A stretch of DNA of 64,000 nt from Candidatus Chlorohelix allophototropha. Its GTDB lineage: Bacteria > Chloroflexota > Chloroflexia > Chloroheliales > Chloroheliaceae. Location: contig NZ_CP128399.1 in NCBI RefSeq assembly GCF_030389965.1, forward strand, positions 992,001-1,056,000, in the 5' to 3' direction. Positions 8,051-16,722 of the stretch are shown here, in pieces (within the stretch, counting starts at the first letter, position 1; each line of letters starts with the position of its first letter). The translations under genes were made by a program, and so were the position numbers. Below the pieces are notes generated by a model. That model did not search any database. It had not been told where the DNA came from and worked only from the letters and a program-made list of their open reading frames with translations.

Positions 8051-8521
8051 TTAAGAACCAGTTCCCGCTTCCGGTTTCTTTTCTTCTGGTGGAAGTTGCC
8101 GACGCTCTAAGCCGTAACTCTCCTTTCCTAAAGTGCGGTAACTGCTACCTCTTAAATAAAAAACTTCTCCGTGATGCAATAAACGGTCAATAATCGCCAC
8201 CATCAAGGCAGTATCACCACCCTCGATCAGTTCGCCCCAGTTAGAAAGGCTTTTGTTACTGGTAATGATCGTAGCACCTCTGAGGTAACGTCCGCTGATC
8301 AGCTCATATAAGGCCGGACCTACACGTGCGTCCATCGGTAAATAGCCCAGTTCGTCTAATACCAACACCTGACATTTCAAAAGCGGCTCTAAAATCCTGG
8401 CTATTTCCTGGCGAGTGCTAGCCGCAATCACTTGGTTCGCCAGTTGTTGAGCCGTAATGAACTTTACGGTGTAACCCAACTGCACCATCTTAATTCCGGC
8501 TGCAATCGAAAGATGGGTTTT
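8051..8521 (-). pseudogene. istB: istB, 3' part (IS21 helper ATPase)
   Basis: C-terminal two thirds of IstB, the AAA+ ATPase that activates the IstA transposase. It begins at the Walker A end (K-T-H-L-S-I-A-A-G-I-K), continues with LGYTVKFITAQQLANQV, the Walker B strand CQVLVLDELGYLPMD, sensor-1 ATIITSNKSLSNWGE and DRLLHHGEVFYLRGSSYR. The N-terminal part is 2.7 kb away at 11218-11552. Joining the two after removal of 2,704 bp gives a 265-residue protein, the normal family length, with no other lesion. Confidence 0.88.
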
Positions 8522-8589
8522 AACCCATCCATCAGAATGCCTCCTTTGCTACTATAGGTTCACGCTTTTTTGATTGGTAGGGATTATTT

Positions 8590-10709
8590 CTAAATCTGAC
8601 TATTACGTTTCGCTAGCCAGTCCTCTTTCCGCTGCCAGTATTGTCTTAGTTGTGCAATTAACTCCGCATTGTCCTGGATTAAATAACTATGGCGACGAGG
8701 ATGCTTTTTAAGATATTCCGGCTTTATCCGTTTGTTGGCTATCTGCCTGTATACCCAGTCTACTTTAAAGCCTTCTCGAACAGCCAGTTCCTGCACCGGC
8801 AAATAATTGCCTAAGCGCATGGTCTTTAGATTTAATTCTTCAGGATGTTGTTTTAAGTATTGTAGTCGAATGTCTCTCACGGTTGCTGCTGAAACATTTT
8901 TTGATCGAGCAGAACGATACCCCTCTCGGCTCACCTGCTCAGCTATTTCTTGTTCCGTAAGACCCTCTTTCCACAAAACCTGTAACCGTTCTGCCAATTC
9001 CTCGTACTCTCCCAGATCTCTGGTGCGATGAATAGGGGGGTTTACTTCTAATTTGGTATAGTGACCCGAAATCCAGACTACTCTTAATTCTAACGTGTCA
9101 CTTTTTACCCGGTCCACTATGACCTTGGCTACCAGTGAGCGTAGTAAATCCTTTTTCTGGGCATTGTCCAGCTGACCGCTTTGCCATAATTCCGGCAGGC
9201 TTTCAGAAATTCGACGAAATTGTTCTTTCAGTTCGGTGGGTAATGTCACCGGATAATGGGCCGTTTCAAATCGTCGGTACCCTTCCTGGATTTCTTTCAA
9301 TGCGATGAGAGCGTTTTCCCAACGTTTTTCCAGTTCACCCGCTACCAGGCGGTTTTCCGGATCCACCAGACTGTACTGCCGTTCGGCTAATTGCACCCCA
9401 TACTGTGCCCGTTTTAATTTTTCGTCCCAGTGCCGGAATAACTCCCTTCGTTCTTTTTCCTGTGCTACCAGTACGGCTTCCAGGGCATCAAGTTGGGCCG
9501 GACGTATTGCCTCAAAAAAAGCCTGCACTACCACTTCTTCCACAGCGGCTGCGCTTACCGATAGGCAAATGCGATCTACCATATTTTTGAATTTTCGGTC
9601 ACAGAGATATCGAGGGGCATCTTTGTAGCTTACCCGCATTCGAGCACCACACTTCCCACACACCAGTAAACCTTGCAGTAGTGCCTGGCCTTGTCGGCTA
9701 ACTCCCTGAGCGCCTGCGGTTGTCCGCCTAAAATTTGAGGCATTCTGCCTGAGTTGCGCTTGATTGGACAGGTATTGTTCCCAGCTGATATAAGCTGGAT
9801 AACATTTTGTTGGATGTTAATCCATTCCTCCATCGGTTTGTGCACCTGAATAGGTCGGCCTGTTATCTGCTTGCGAAAGGGATCGGTTGGTCTGCGTCCG
9901 TATACAAAAGCTCCGGCATAACCCGGATTATTTAGTATTTTGTAAACAGCCGCCTCGGTTACCGGTTTCCACAGCAATTGCCCCCGGAAAAAGCCTCCGG
10001 TTTGGCACCGGGGTAAAAGAACTCCCGCTTGTTTTAAAGCCTTGGCTACTTTCCAGGAGCTACCTTTTTCGGCAAACTGATTAAATACCAGTTCAATGGT
10101 ATGGCGAATGCTGTCATCCGGGTCTTTTACCACCGTACCATCTGGCAAGCGCACCAGACCAGTAGGCAAACACTGGCGGTAAGTTCCCTTATGTACCTGA
10201 TTTAGCCGACCGGCATCCATCCGCTGGCGGATTAAATAAAGTTCAGCTTCGCTCATTGTACCCTTCAATCCTAATAAAAGTCTGTCATTGTACAGGCGTG
10301 GATCATAGATACCATCGTTGTCAGCAATCAAAGTCTTAAACAGAGCGGCGAGGTCCAATAAATGATACCAATCGCTGTTATTGCGAGCAAGTCGGGAAAC
10401 TTCCCAACCAAAGATAATGCCCACCAATCCCAACGATACTTCCGCTACCAGATCCTTGAAGCCAGCACGGTGAGAACTGCTAGAGGCAGTTTGGGCCTGA
10501 TCCATATCAATAATCCGGATCCGTTCCGTTGACCAGCCCAGCATTTTGGCGCGTTCCACCAGATGATACTGATTTTCCTGGCTCTCTCGATTTCTTTCCA
10601 CTTGTTTGGCAGTGGATTGGCGTACATAAACATAAGCCAGCCGCTGGCAGTGTTGTAAGGTAAGTTTGGATTGCCCGGTCGCCAAAGCCAGTTTAGTAGA
10701 ATCAGTCAT
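8590..10709 (-). pseudogene. Large serine recombinase with one frameshift
   Basis: The N-terminal frame (from ATG 10709) has the resolvase domain: catalytic Ser in AYVYVRQSTAKQVERN, IFGWEVSRLARN and GLKGTMSEAELYLIRQRM, then the recombinase domain with NPGYAGAFVYGRR. Near 9799-9808 one base is missing. The next frame continues YPAYISWEQYLSNQAQLR, then a zinc-ribbon LLVCGKCGARMRV...YLCD, a coiled coil and a C-terminal helix-turn-helix-like region to 8590. The repaired protein is about 706 residues, a usual size. No standard slippery heptamer lies at the shift, so it is read as a mutation. Start ATG overlaps the stop of the 69-codon gene, implying coupled translation. Confidence 0.85.
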
Positions 10710-10911
10710 AATTAACCTCCTCGGTGTTTATTACCCGATTGCCCAGGGTCTGGCAAATCTTTATGAACGTCTCCAGGACCAGTTGCTGTTGCTGGGGAGA
10801 GAGATGGGTCCATACCTGAGCAGTGGTTACCTGTAGCACTGTCACCGAGACATTGGGTAGTGGAACTGGACGAGCGGACGGTGGTAGTAGTTCCGGCTGA
10901 TTTATCTTCAT
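10702..10911 (-). CDS. Small protein encoded upstream of the serine recombinase
   Basis: Sixty-nine residues with a proline-rich start (INQPELLPPSARPVPLP) and a helical end (LSPQQQQLVLETFIKICQTL). Its TGA overlaps the ATG of the recombinase, so the two are translationally coupled. No family is recognised. The position suggests an accessory to recombination, for example a directionality or DNA-binding factor, but nothing in the sequence proves this. Confidence 0.6.
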   Translation of the reverse strand: MKINQPELLPPSARPVPLPNVSVTVLQVTTAQVWTHLSPQQQQLVLETFIKICQTLGNRVINTEEVNYD

Positions 10912-11236
10912 CGGCTATACCCCTTCCTACTAATTGTGATTGGACACGGGTATAGGCTAACACCAAACGCTTTAAAGCTGCTAAGTATACCGGAATAGAA
11001 ACACTTTCAGGAGGTTCAGGGGCACGGTCGGTAATTCCTATCGGAAGTTGGTGCTCTTGATCCCTGTGATCTAAAACTACACAGGAGAGCCCGATATGTT
11101 GTTTGTTGCAAATTCCTAACAGGCGGAAGGTTTGACGGTAAAAGTGGTGCCTGGGATCAATGACCGTAACGGTACCTTCCCAGCAAGACTTTGTACTAAT
11201 AGGGGTAGTGTTTTGTGTGGGTTTTCCCAAGCCCAC
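10712..11236 (-). CDS. DUF5372-like protein of the serine-recombinase element
   Basis: The first about 110 residues look real: TVTVIDPRHHFYRQTFRLLG, SCVVLDHRDQEHQLPIGITD and PVYLAALKRLVLAYTRVQSQ. The pattern (V-P-x-H-P-F-x-x-x-F, then a short strand, then L-P-x-x-x-T-D, then L-x-x-L) matches my memory of DUF5372, a family commonly encoded beside recombinases in mobile elements. The last about 65 codons run in another frame over the 69-codon gene, have low complexity and may reflect a lost stop. The reading frame starts in the istB half at 11236; the true start is inside the element, possibly a GTG or TTG near 11160-11200. Function unknown. Confidence 0.5.
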   Translation of the reverse strand: MGLGKPTQNTTPISTKSCWEGTVTVIDPRHHFYRQTFRLLGICNKQHIGLSCVVLDHRDQEHQLPIGITDRAPEPPESVSIPVYLAALKRLVLAYTRVQSQLVGRGIADEDKSAGTTTTVRSSSSTTQCLGDSATGNHCSGMDPSLSPATATGPGDVHKDLPDPGQSGNKHRGG

Positions 11237-11552
11237 TTGCCCCGATTAGGAGTAAATTCCCAGCTTTTTCTACAAAACTGCTGTCGAAATAGCGTAAAAT
11301 CACGCTGCGCTTCAGTTCCGGGTGGCGACTGAAATCGAATTGTTCCAGGCTGGCTTCAAAAGGGAAACTGGCTGAGTGCAAACGCTTTTTGAGTTGGTTC
11401 TCCTGACGAGATAGCAACTCTTCGCTTAACAATTCTTCTAAAAACTCCCCGTAATCCATTCCGGTTTCGCGTGCCCGTTCAATCCAATCGCTGTATACCT
11501 GTTTTACCCTGCCCAGTTTTAGGCTGGTGAGTTTATGTTCCAGACTATTCAT
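11218..11552 (-). pseudogene. istB: istB, 5' part (IS21 helper ATPase)
   Basis: N-terminal helical IstA-interacting domain (LTSLKLGRVKQVYSDWIERA, YGEFLEELLSEE) followed by the start of Walker A, LLLIGASGLGKTH, where the serine-recombinase element begins. Its ATG overlaps the istA stop (ATGA), the standard coupled arrangement of IS21 operons. Reads into the element for a few codons before a stop at 11196. Confidence 0.88.
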
Positions 11553-13072
11553 CCCACCGCCCTTTCTATTTCATTTTCCTCAGGTATGGCCGAAAAACGG
11601 TTGGCCACCAGTGGTTCGTATTCACTGAGTAGCCGTTCCACCGCTGGTTGAGTGGGCTTGAGGGTAGCGGCATTACTGCCTGAACCCGCTGGCTTGAGTA
11701 ATAAACCCTTGAGATATTCCGCCCCGTAAAGCTGTTGTTCCGTTGCCAATTCCACCGCCGCCTGGAATTCTTCCAGCCCTACCTGCTGGGCCAGCGCGTA
11801 TAGTTGGTGGATTTGTTCACTCATGGTGGCTCTTTGCCGTCGACAGATTACCGCCACATACTGGTACACTTGCGGTCCTAAATTTAACAACCAATCCCGC
11901 CACACCATGGTTCTGGCTCTGGGTTTGATCTCAAAAGCTTGGGTGTAATGTTCCGGTATTACTAAGCGGCGGTTTCGGGAATAACAACGGGGGTGCTGTG
12001 CCACCAGTTCCGTACCCCGCCATAACTTCAGCCATTCCCGATGTATCCGGGCTGTCAGGGTTTGTCCCATTAGTTCCGCCGGTACGCTATATTTGTTGGT
12101 CTCAAAAATGACTACCCCTTCCCGGTTTACCACCAGGCTGGTAAATAAACCGTAATCCCGGGCACTAGCAGGCAATGGGCTGAAGTGTTTACGCTCTATT
12201 TCCAGTAAGCTACCCGGAATTTCCCCGGTCGCTGCGCATGTACGCTCGTAATTCACTACCCCTAACCATTCTTCCAACTGCCTTACCAGATCCGCCGCAT
12301 CGTAGAATGTACGACCAGCTAGAAAATTGTTTTTGGTATACTTTACCAAATTTTCTACGGCACCTTTCTGGTTTCCGCTGGCCGGGGCACAGGCTTCCGG
12401 GTGAAACTCGAATTCTAGTGCCAGTTTCTGCCACACCGGATGCCACACTGGTTGGTTCTTTTCATCTCGCCTCAGTACCACCGTCTTCATATTATCCGTG
12501 GTAATTACCCACGGTACTCCCCCCATCCGGTTGAGGGCTTCCACCAGGCAGCGCACCAGCGTTTCTTCGGCCATATCTTTCTGAAAGCTCACATACATAA
12601 AACGCGAGTATTTCAGCCGGGCACAGAAAAAGTAGAAGGTTTGGGGTACACTATCTTGTTTACTGAACAGCACTCCCCGAATTTCACCCCAGTCTATTTG
12701 CAAAAACTCTCCAGGTAAGCCCTCAAAACGTATCTGTACCTGATGAGCCTGGTTCTCTCTGGCTTTTTTGAGCTTGCGCACATAGTCATAGAAGGCGGTG
12801 GGTCTGCCACAGTAGGGCTGTTTGGGATCTTCCCACGCTAGTTCCAGCATTCTTTTCACTTGTAGTTTTTGTTCTAGCCAGCCTTCAATCTGTTCTTTGA
12901 AGACTGCCACACTACTTTCACGATTGGGGCGGGTTTGTACCTTGTCGCTAGGTTCATTTAGCACTCTTTTTACGGTACGGGCATCATGTTGCACTTTGCC
13001 CGCAATTACGTTGTAGTTGTCCCCTCGTTTCCGGTGGTACTTTATTGCGCTTCTGGCCATAACTTCTAACAT
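11549..13072 (-). CDS. istA: IS21-family transposase IstA
   Basis: A 507-residue IstA. An N-terminal helix-turn-helix (YNVIAGKVQHDARTVKRVL) is followed by the RNase-H-like DDE core: LQIDWGEIRG (D1), WVITTDNMKTVV (D2) and the Glu in GNQKGAVENLVKY. A C-terminal beta-barrel domain has NKYSVPAELMGQTLTARIH and the SRNRRLVIPEHY block. It is complete and unbroken. With istB split, the element should not transpose on its own, though IstB supplied from another copy could help. Confidence 0.9.
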   Translation of the reverse strand: MLEVMARSAIKYHRKRGDNYNVIAGKVQHDARTVKRVLNEPSDKVQTRPNRESSVAVFKEQIEGWLEQKLQVKRMLELAWEDPKQPYCGRPTAFYDYVRKLKKARENQAHQVQIRFEGLPGEFLQIDWGEIRGVLFSKQDSVPQTFYFFCARLKYSRFMYVSFQKDMAEETLVRCLVEALNRMGGVPWVITTDNMKTVVLRRDEKNQPVWHPVWQKLALEFEFHPEACAPASGNQKGAVENLVKYTKNNFLAGRTFYDAADLVRQLEEWLGVVNYERTCAATGEIPGSLLEIERKHFSPLPASARDYGLFTSLVVNREGVVIFETNKYSVPAELMGQTLTARIHREWLKLWRGTELVAQHPRCYSRNRRLVIPEHYTQAFEIKPRARTMVWRDWLLNLGPQVYQYVAVICRRQRATMSEQIHQLYALAQQVGLEEFQAAVELATEQQLYGAEYLKGLLLKPAGSGSNAATLKPTQPAVERLLSEYEPLVANRFSAIPEENEIERAVG

Positions 13073-13187
13073 CTCCTTCTCGTAGCTCCTCTCTTCTCAC
13101 CCTTCTTGCCAATAGTGTTGCTAGAACAACTATTCTACAAAATTGGTCTTCTAAGAGAAACCCAAAACGGCATTTTTATCCCGGAAT

Positions 13188-13580
13188 CCTTTTCCTTTCC
13201 TTCCCGTATTCTACACCTGAGCCAGGTCCAGTAAAGCTAACAGAGACTGACGAATACTATTGATTGCTCCACGTCTGCGTCGGTTGAAGCGGCTACGCTC
13301 TGGGATATGCGGGAACAAGTACTGGTAGTTTCGCCAGTTGCTAATCAGTTCTGTTTCCTGATCCCAGCCTTTACACTCACCCACCACAGCCAGGGTAATA
13401 AGCTCACTATCAGAGCATGCTGGTTGTGGTCCAGTGCGTGTAAAGGCTGGGCTTAGCTCTTTCCACAGATCATCAATAATAACGAAAGCCCAAGTGCAAA
13501 AATCTTCGAAATTGGTTATCATGTTTTTATCCCTCCGATTGGTATAGGTTGATTCGCACCTTCTATACGTTTCGGAGGGT
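13188..13580 (-). mobile_element. IS982 remnant (5' end of the element)
   Basis: The stretch from the IS21 end to a terminal sequence at 13571-13580, whose complement ACCCTCCGAA is of the IS982 terminal-repeat type (ACCC at the tip). The other end was lost to the IS21 insertion or an adjoining deletion. Confidence 0.55.
13211..13522 (-). pseudogene. IS982-family transposase, N-terminal third
   Basis: About 103 residues with the IS982 start: WAFVIIDDLWKELSPAF, then CSDSELITLAVVGECKGWDQ with the first Asp-Ser-Glu block and HIPERSRFNRRRRGAIN. Family members run to about 290 residues, so two thirds, including the later catalytic residues, are missing; the frame ends next to the IS21 right end. 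Confidence 0.8.
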
Positions 13581-13696
13581 ATTTTGTTTTATCTAGCACA
13601 AGGGCTTAATTACTAATCGAATTACCGCTTTCCCCTTCCCTTTGCAAATACTAACGCTCACCCTACCTGAAGTGTTGTTGGAGAACAAGATAAAAA

Positions 13697-13724
13697 ATCC
13701 CTTCCTGTATATTAGGAAAGGATT
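13697..13724 (-). terminator. Intrinsic terminator after the HU gene
   Basis: On the minus strand AATCCTTTCCT and AGGAAGGGATT form an 11-bp stem with one G-U pair around a short loop, followed by six T. It lies about 50 bp past the HU stop codon. Confidence 0.75.
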
Positions 13725-13774
13725 GAATATTATTAGGATTCGTTTCAACTGATACATTGTACAAATCTGACTGA

Positions 13775-14098
13775 TTACTTCTTGCCCACCGCAACTTTAG
13801 TATCAGCCTTTTTTTCTACTTTCTTACCACTAATAGCAGCTTTTAGCACACTACCGGCGGTAAATCCCGGAACTTTGCCAGCAGGAATGGTGGTTTTGTT
13901 CTTAGTTCTGATGGAAGTAACAGTACGGGCGGAGCGATTACGTACTTCAAATGTACCAAAACCAGTTAAAGTAACCTTTTCACCCTTTTTGAGGTTATCT
14001 TCGATTACTTTCAAGGCAGTTTTTACTACTTTTTCAGCATCTTTGCGGGTTACTCCCGCAGCTTCGGCAACTTCTTTAATAAACCCGGTTTTCTGCAT
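13775..14098 (-). CDS. HU-family nucleoid DNA-binding protein
   Basis: A 107-residue HU/IHF-type protein: helical dimerisation part FIKEVAEAAGVTRKDAEKVV, the strand KGEKVTLTGFGTFEVRNRSA and the DNA-binding arm ending in IPAGKVPGFTAG. Arm residues differ from the usual R-N-P-x-T form (SIRTKNKTTIPAG). A lysine-rich tail of about 15 residues extends beyond the common 90-residue core, as in HU proteins of several high-order phyla. Expected to bind and bend DNA as a homodimer. Monocistronic, with its own terminator. Confidence 0.93.
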   Translation of the reverse strand: MQKTGFIKEVAEAAGVTRKDAEKVVKTALKVIEDNLKKGEKVTLTGFGTFEVRNRSARTVTSIRTKNKTTIPAGKVPGFTAGSVLKAAISGKKVEKKADTKVAVGKK

Positions 14099-14213
14099 AG
14101 TGAAACTCCTTTACTTCGTTGGTTGTGTCTACACTGACGATGCGTGAGCTTCTTTATACTTGTATTATACTATAACTTGTCAATATTTATGTTGATTGTT
14201 ATTTAAACTAGGT

Positions 14214-15563
14214 TTACCCAAGGCTTTTAAATTGCTCAAGCAATATATCTGAGTGTTGTTTGACTATCTCTGTTAACTCATTGTCTTTCACCATAACCAA
14301 TACACGCCTGACATGACGATGGAATTTCTGCATATCATCGCTATTTAAGCCACTCACTTCCCCCCATGGTACAGGGTTTTGCCAATCGTGCGGGGGTTGA
14401 TCACATAGAACCCCCAAAGTGATGTCAAAGCTCTTTGGTTCAGGTATATCCAGTAAAATCTCATAGCCCATCAACTTTCTTCCGGTTAGCTCTGAAACTT
14501 TAGCGCACCATAGCTCTTCAAGGCGTTTGCGACGGTCTGGCACAAATTTAAGAGTGGCAAGCTGATTATAATAAGAATTTTCTTCACTAAGCGCTAAAGC
14601 CCGCTTATAAAAACGTCGAAGATTCAGATCTGTTATTAATTCATAAGCAATTGAGCCTGGTTGAGTATTATTTTGAATAAGTGTGATAATGCTGGCATCA
14701 TTGCTTCGCTCTAATTCTGCGGCGCTAAAAGCGTTTTCTAGTAAAGCCTCCTGCAAGGCACGCAGAAACATTACGGTGGCAATCCGGGTGGTATGGTGCC
14801 AGTACACATTGTAAAACATCAGATAGCGGGCAAAGATAAGCGATTGCAGTGCGCCAACGCCTTTTTCATCAATCACTAACTGGGCTAGCTGTCCCGGTAT
14901 AGGGATTGCGGGGTAGATTCGCAAGGAGTCGAGCAAACGCTGTACATCCACCATACCGTAGGGCACGTTGCAATAGCGCGAATCACGGGTGAGATAATCC
15001 AGTTTATCGGCATCCAACGGTCCGCTAATAAGGCTGCTTAGGACCATTTCATTGGGGGTTAGGGGTAAATCTTTATCTCCGGTAATGAATGCCGCAACCT
15101 TTTCTGGCTCAACGCCCCAGCTATTTCGAAGAATTGACCCAATCTCCGCGCCCATTACAATTTCACGCCCGATAGTTTCATGGCTACGAATGATATTCAA
15201 ATCCAGTTCTTCAACCGCATGACTATAAGGGAAATGTCCGATGTCATGTAATAAGGCAGCAGCAAGCACCGTATTTACTTCGGATTGGGTGAATTGGTAC
15301 TCTGTGCGGCGCAAAAGGTGTAGCACCGCTTGTCTGGTTAAATGGAATACCCCCAGACTATGCTCAAAGCGCGTATGATGTGCGCCCGGCCATGTCCAAC
15401 TTGTAAAGCCTAATTGCTGTACTCCGCGCAAACGCTGGTAAGGTGCTGAGTCAAGAATTTGCAACACTTTACGGTCAAGCTGAATATCTCCCCAAACGGT
15501 ATCACGAATAATAGATACTGATTCTGCCACCAGAGAGAGTATAATTTCGCCTTTTGAATCCAA
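14214..15563 (-). CDS. HD-domain phosphohydrolase (dNTPase-like)
   Basis: A 449-residue HD-superfamily hydrolase. Metal ligands are visible: His in HHTRFEHSLGVFHL (about 60-75), the HD pair in ALLHDIGHFPYSHAVEE and the Asp in SGPLDADKLDYLTRDS. This order, with TRFEHSLGV and DADKLDYL.RD, is that of the YdhJ/SAMHD1-like branch, whose members hydrolyse nucleotides or dNTPs; the substrate here is unknown. ATG at 15563 was taken as first in frame. Soluble, no signal peptide. Confidence 0.85.
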   Translation of the reverse strand: MDSKGEIILSLVAESVSIIRDTVWGDIQLDRKVLQILDSAPYQRLRGVQQLGFTSWTWPGAHHTRFEHSLGVFHLTRQAVLHLLRRTEYQFTQSEVNTVLAAALLHDIGHFPYSHAVEELDLNIIRSHETIGREIVMGAEIGSILRNSWGVEPEKVAAFITGDKDLPLTPNEMVLSSLISGPLDADKLDYLTRDSRYCNVPYGMVDVQRLLDSLRIYPAIPIPGQLAQLVIDEKGVGALQSLIFARYLMFYNVYWHHTTRIATVMFLRALQEALLENAFSAAELERSNDASIITLIQNNTQPGSIAYELITDLNLRRFYKRALALSEENSYYNQLATLKFVPDRRKRLEELWCAKVSELTGRKLMGYEILLDIPEPKSFDITLGVLCDQPPHDWQNPVPWGEVSGLNSDDMQKFHRHVRRVLVMVKDNELTEIVKQHSDILLEQFKSLG

Positions 15564-15649
15564 CAGGTCAACCTCTTGCTAGGGATTTATTTAGCTATAT
15601 TCAACTAAAAGCTTTTAATATCATATGTCAAGCGTACTGTATTTGTCTC

Positions 15650-16645
15650 TCAATTTTGCGGAGATACTTTAAGTCGTTCGTCCAGCGTAGTAACCGGATG
15701 TGCCGCGAATTGAGGCTGCCAGCGTTCTGATTCGGCTTGTTGCTGAGCGGTTTGCCAGTTTACCTTATCAAAAAACGCCAGCACTCGCTTTTTATATTCT
15801 TCCGGTATTTTGGCAAACATTTCTACATGTCCTGCTTCTGGGACAACCCAAAGGGATTTCGGTTCTTTTGCCAGCGCGTGCAGTATTCGGCTATTCTCTA
15901 CTGGAGTCAATCGGTCAGCACCACCATGAATAAAAAAGATTGGACGTGGTGCAATAATGCGTACAAAACTTGAGGGGTGCGTTTTTTTCGCCACGAAGTG
16001 ATGATGTATTGCCATTTGAGCATAGGCATATTTGGCAAGGGGAATTGCCAGCAACACCGGAAGCTTAAACTGGCGATTTATCTCAGTCGTGATGGAACGC
16101 CATAACTCGGCAAAAGGGCTATCGGCTACAACTGCCGCGATGTGCGGGTTCTCAGCCGCCGCTATTATGGCTGCGGCTGCACCCATTGAAAAGCCAATAA
16201 CACCAATCTTTCTCTCACCCCGATTTAAAAGCCAATCCACCGCCGCATGCAGGTCTATACGCTCAATGTATGCCATCGAAGTACCGTTTGCGCCTTCGCT
16301 GCGCCCATGTCCCCGAAAATCAAACATAAGCACATTGTAACCGCCTTGGTGCAACCACTCGGCATGCTGAATATCCGGCACTTTTGAACCGGCGTAACCA
16401 TGTGCAATTATAATAGTAGCTTTAGAGTTTTCAGCGGGGATAAACCAACCGTGCAACTTTAATTTATCTCGCGTGAGGAAGGTAAATTCTTCAAATTCAA
16501 GACCAAGCATTGCTGGAGTTTGTTTATCCAATTGGCGCGGCGGATAACAAAGACGCTTCACCGCATATTTATGTAAAAGCTGTCTAATGCTCAGGCTAAC
16601 AACCCCGGCAGTAACAGCTATAGCCGCAAGACGCATTTTTACCAT
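15650..16645 (-). CDS. Alpha/beta hydrolase, membrane-anchored
   Basis: A 331-residue alpha/beta-hydrolase fold. An N-terminal hydrophobic stretch (LAAIAVTAGVVSLSIRQLL) suggests a membrane anchor or signal. The oxyanion strand ATIIIAHGYAGSK, the FDFRGHGRSEG loop, the nucleophile elbow GVIGFSMGAAAA (Ser), the acid in HGGADRLTPVENS and the His in PEAGHVEMFAK are all present. It resembles BEM46/YqkD-like hydrolases (dienelactone-hydrolase or acyl-protein-thioesterase types). Substrate not predictable. Transcribed in the same direction as the GT-C-like gene 77 bp upstream. Confidence 0.88.
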   Translation of the reverse strand: MVKMRLAAIAVTAGVVSLSIRQLLHKYAVKRLCYPPRQLDKQTPAMLGLEFEEFTFLTRDKLKLHGWFIPAENSKATIIIAHGYAGSKVPDIQHAEWLHQGGYNVLMFDFRGHGRSEGANGTSMAYIERIDLHAAVDWLLNRGERKIGVIGFSMGAAAAIIAAAENPHIAAVVADSPFAELWRSITTEINRQFKLPVLLAIPLAKYAYAQMAIHHHFVAKKTHPSSFVRIIAPRPIFFIHGGADRLTPVENSRILHALAKEPKSLWVVPEAGHVEMFAKIPEEYKKRVLAFFDKVNWQTAQQQAESERWQPQFAAHPVTTLDERLKVSPQN

Positions 16646-16722
16646 ACGCTACTAGACCTCTACATTAAAAAGAATGAGTAATCACTACTTATTAAAGTAT
16701 ACGGACAGAATTAGCGCAAGTT

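Larger units (their letters stand above)
8514..11217 (-). mobile_element. Minimal serine-recombinase integrative element inserted in the istB P-loop
   Basis: A 2,704-bp unit bounded by direct repeats TGGGTTTT (8514-8521 and 11218-11225; AAAACCCA on the gene strand). Outside the repeats the two halves of istB are in register: 2,704 leaves remainder 1 on division by 3, and the frame offset between the halves is the same. The insertion lies in the codons for G-K-T-H of Walker A. Inside are three minus-strand genes: a DUF5372-like gene, a 69-codon gene and a large serine recombinase. No terminal inverted repeats are seen, as expected for integrase-type recombination through a short shared core. 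Confidence 0.8.
7898..13187 (-). mobile_element. IS21-family element carrying a nested serine-recombinase element
   Basis: istA and istB lie between an inverted repeat pair: ATTCCGGGCTAAAAATGC at 7898-7915 and its inverse with one change at 13170-13187. Without the 2.7-kb insert the element is about 2.6 kb, near the usual IS21 size. The right end cuts an IS982 transposase and the left end abuts a recombinase fragment. No clear target duplication is visible, so the true tips may lie a few bases further out. Confidence 0.7.

Noticed and set aside
9795-9812. Programmed frameshift in the serine recombinase
   Set aside because: No X-XXY-YYZ heptamer in the right register and no reason for a shift between catalytic and zinc-ribbon parts; a mutation is simpler.
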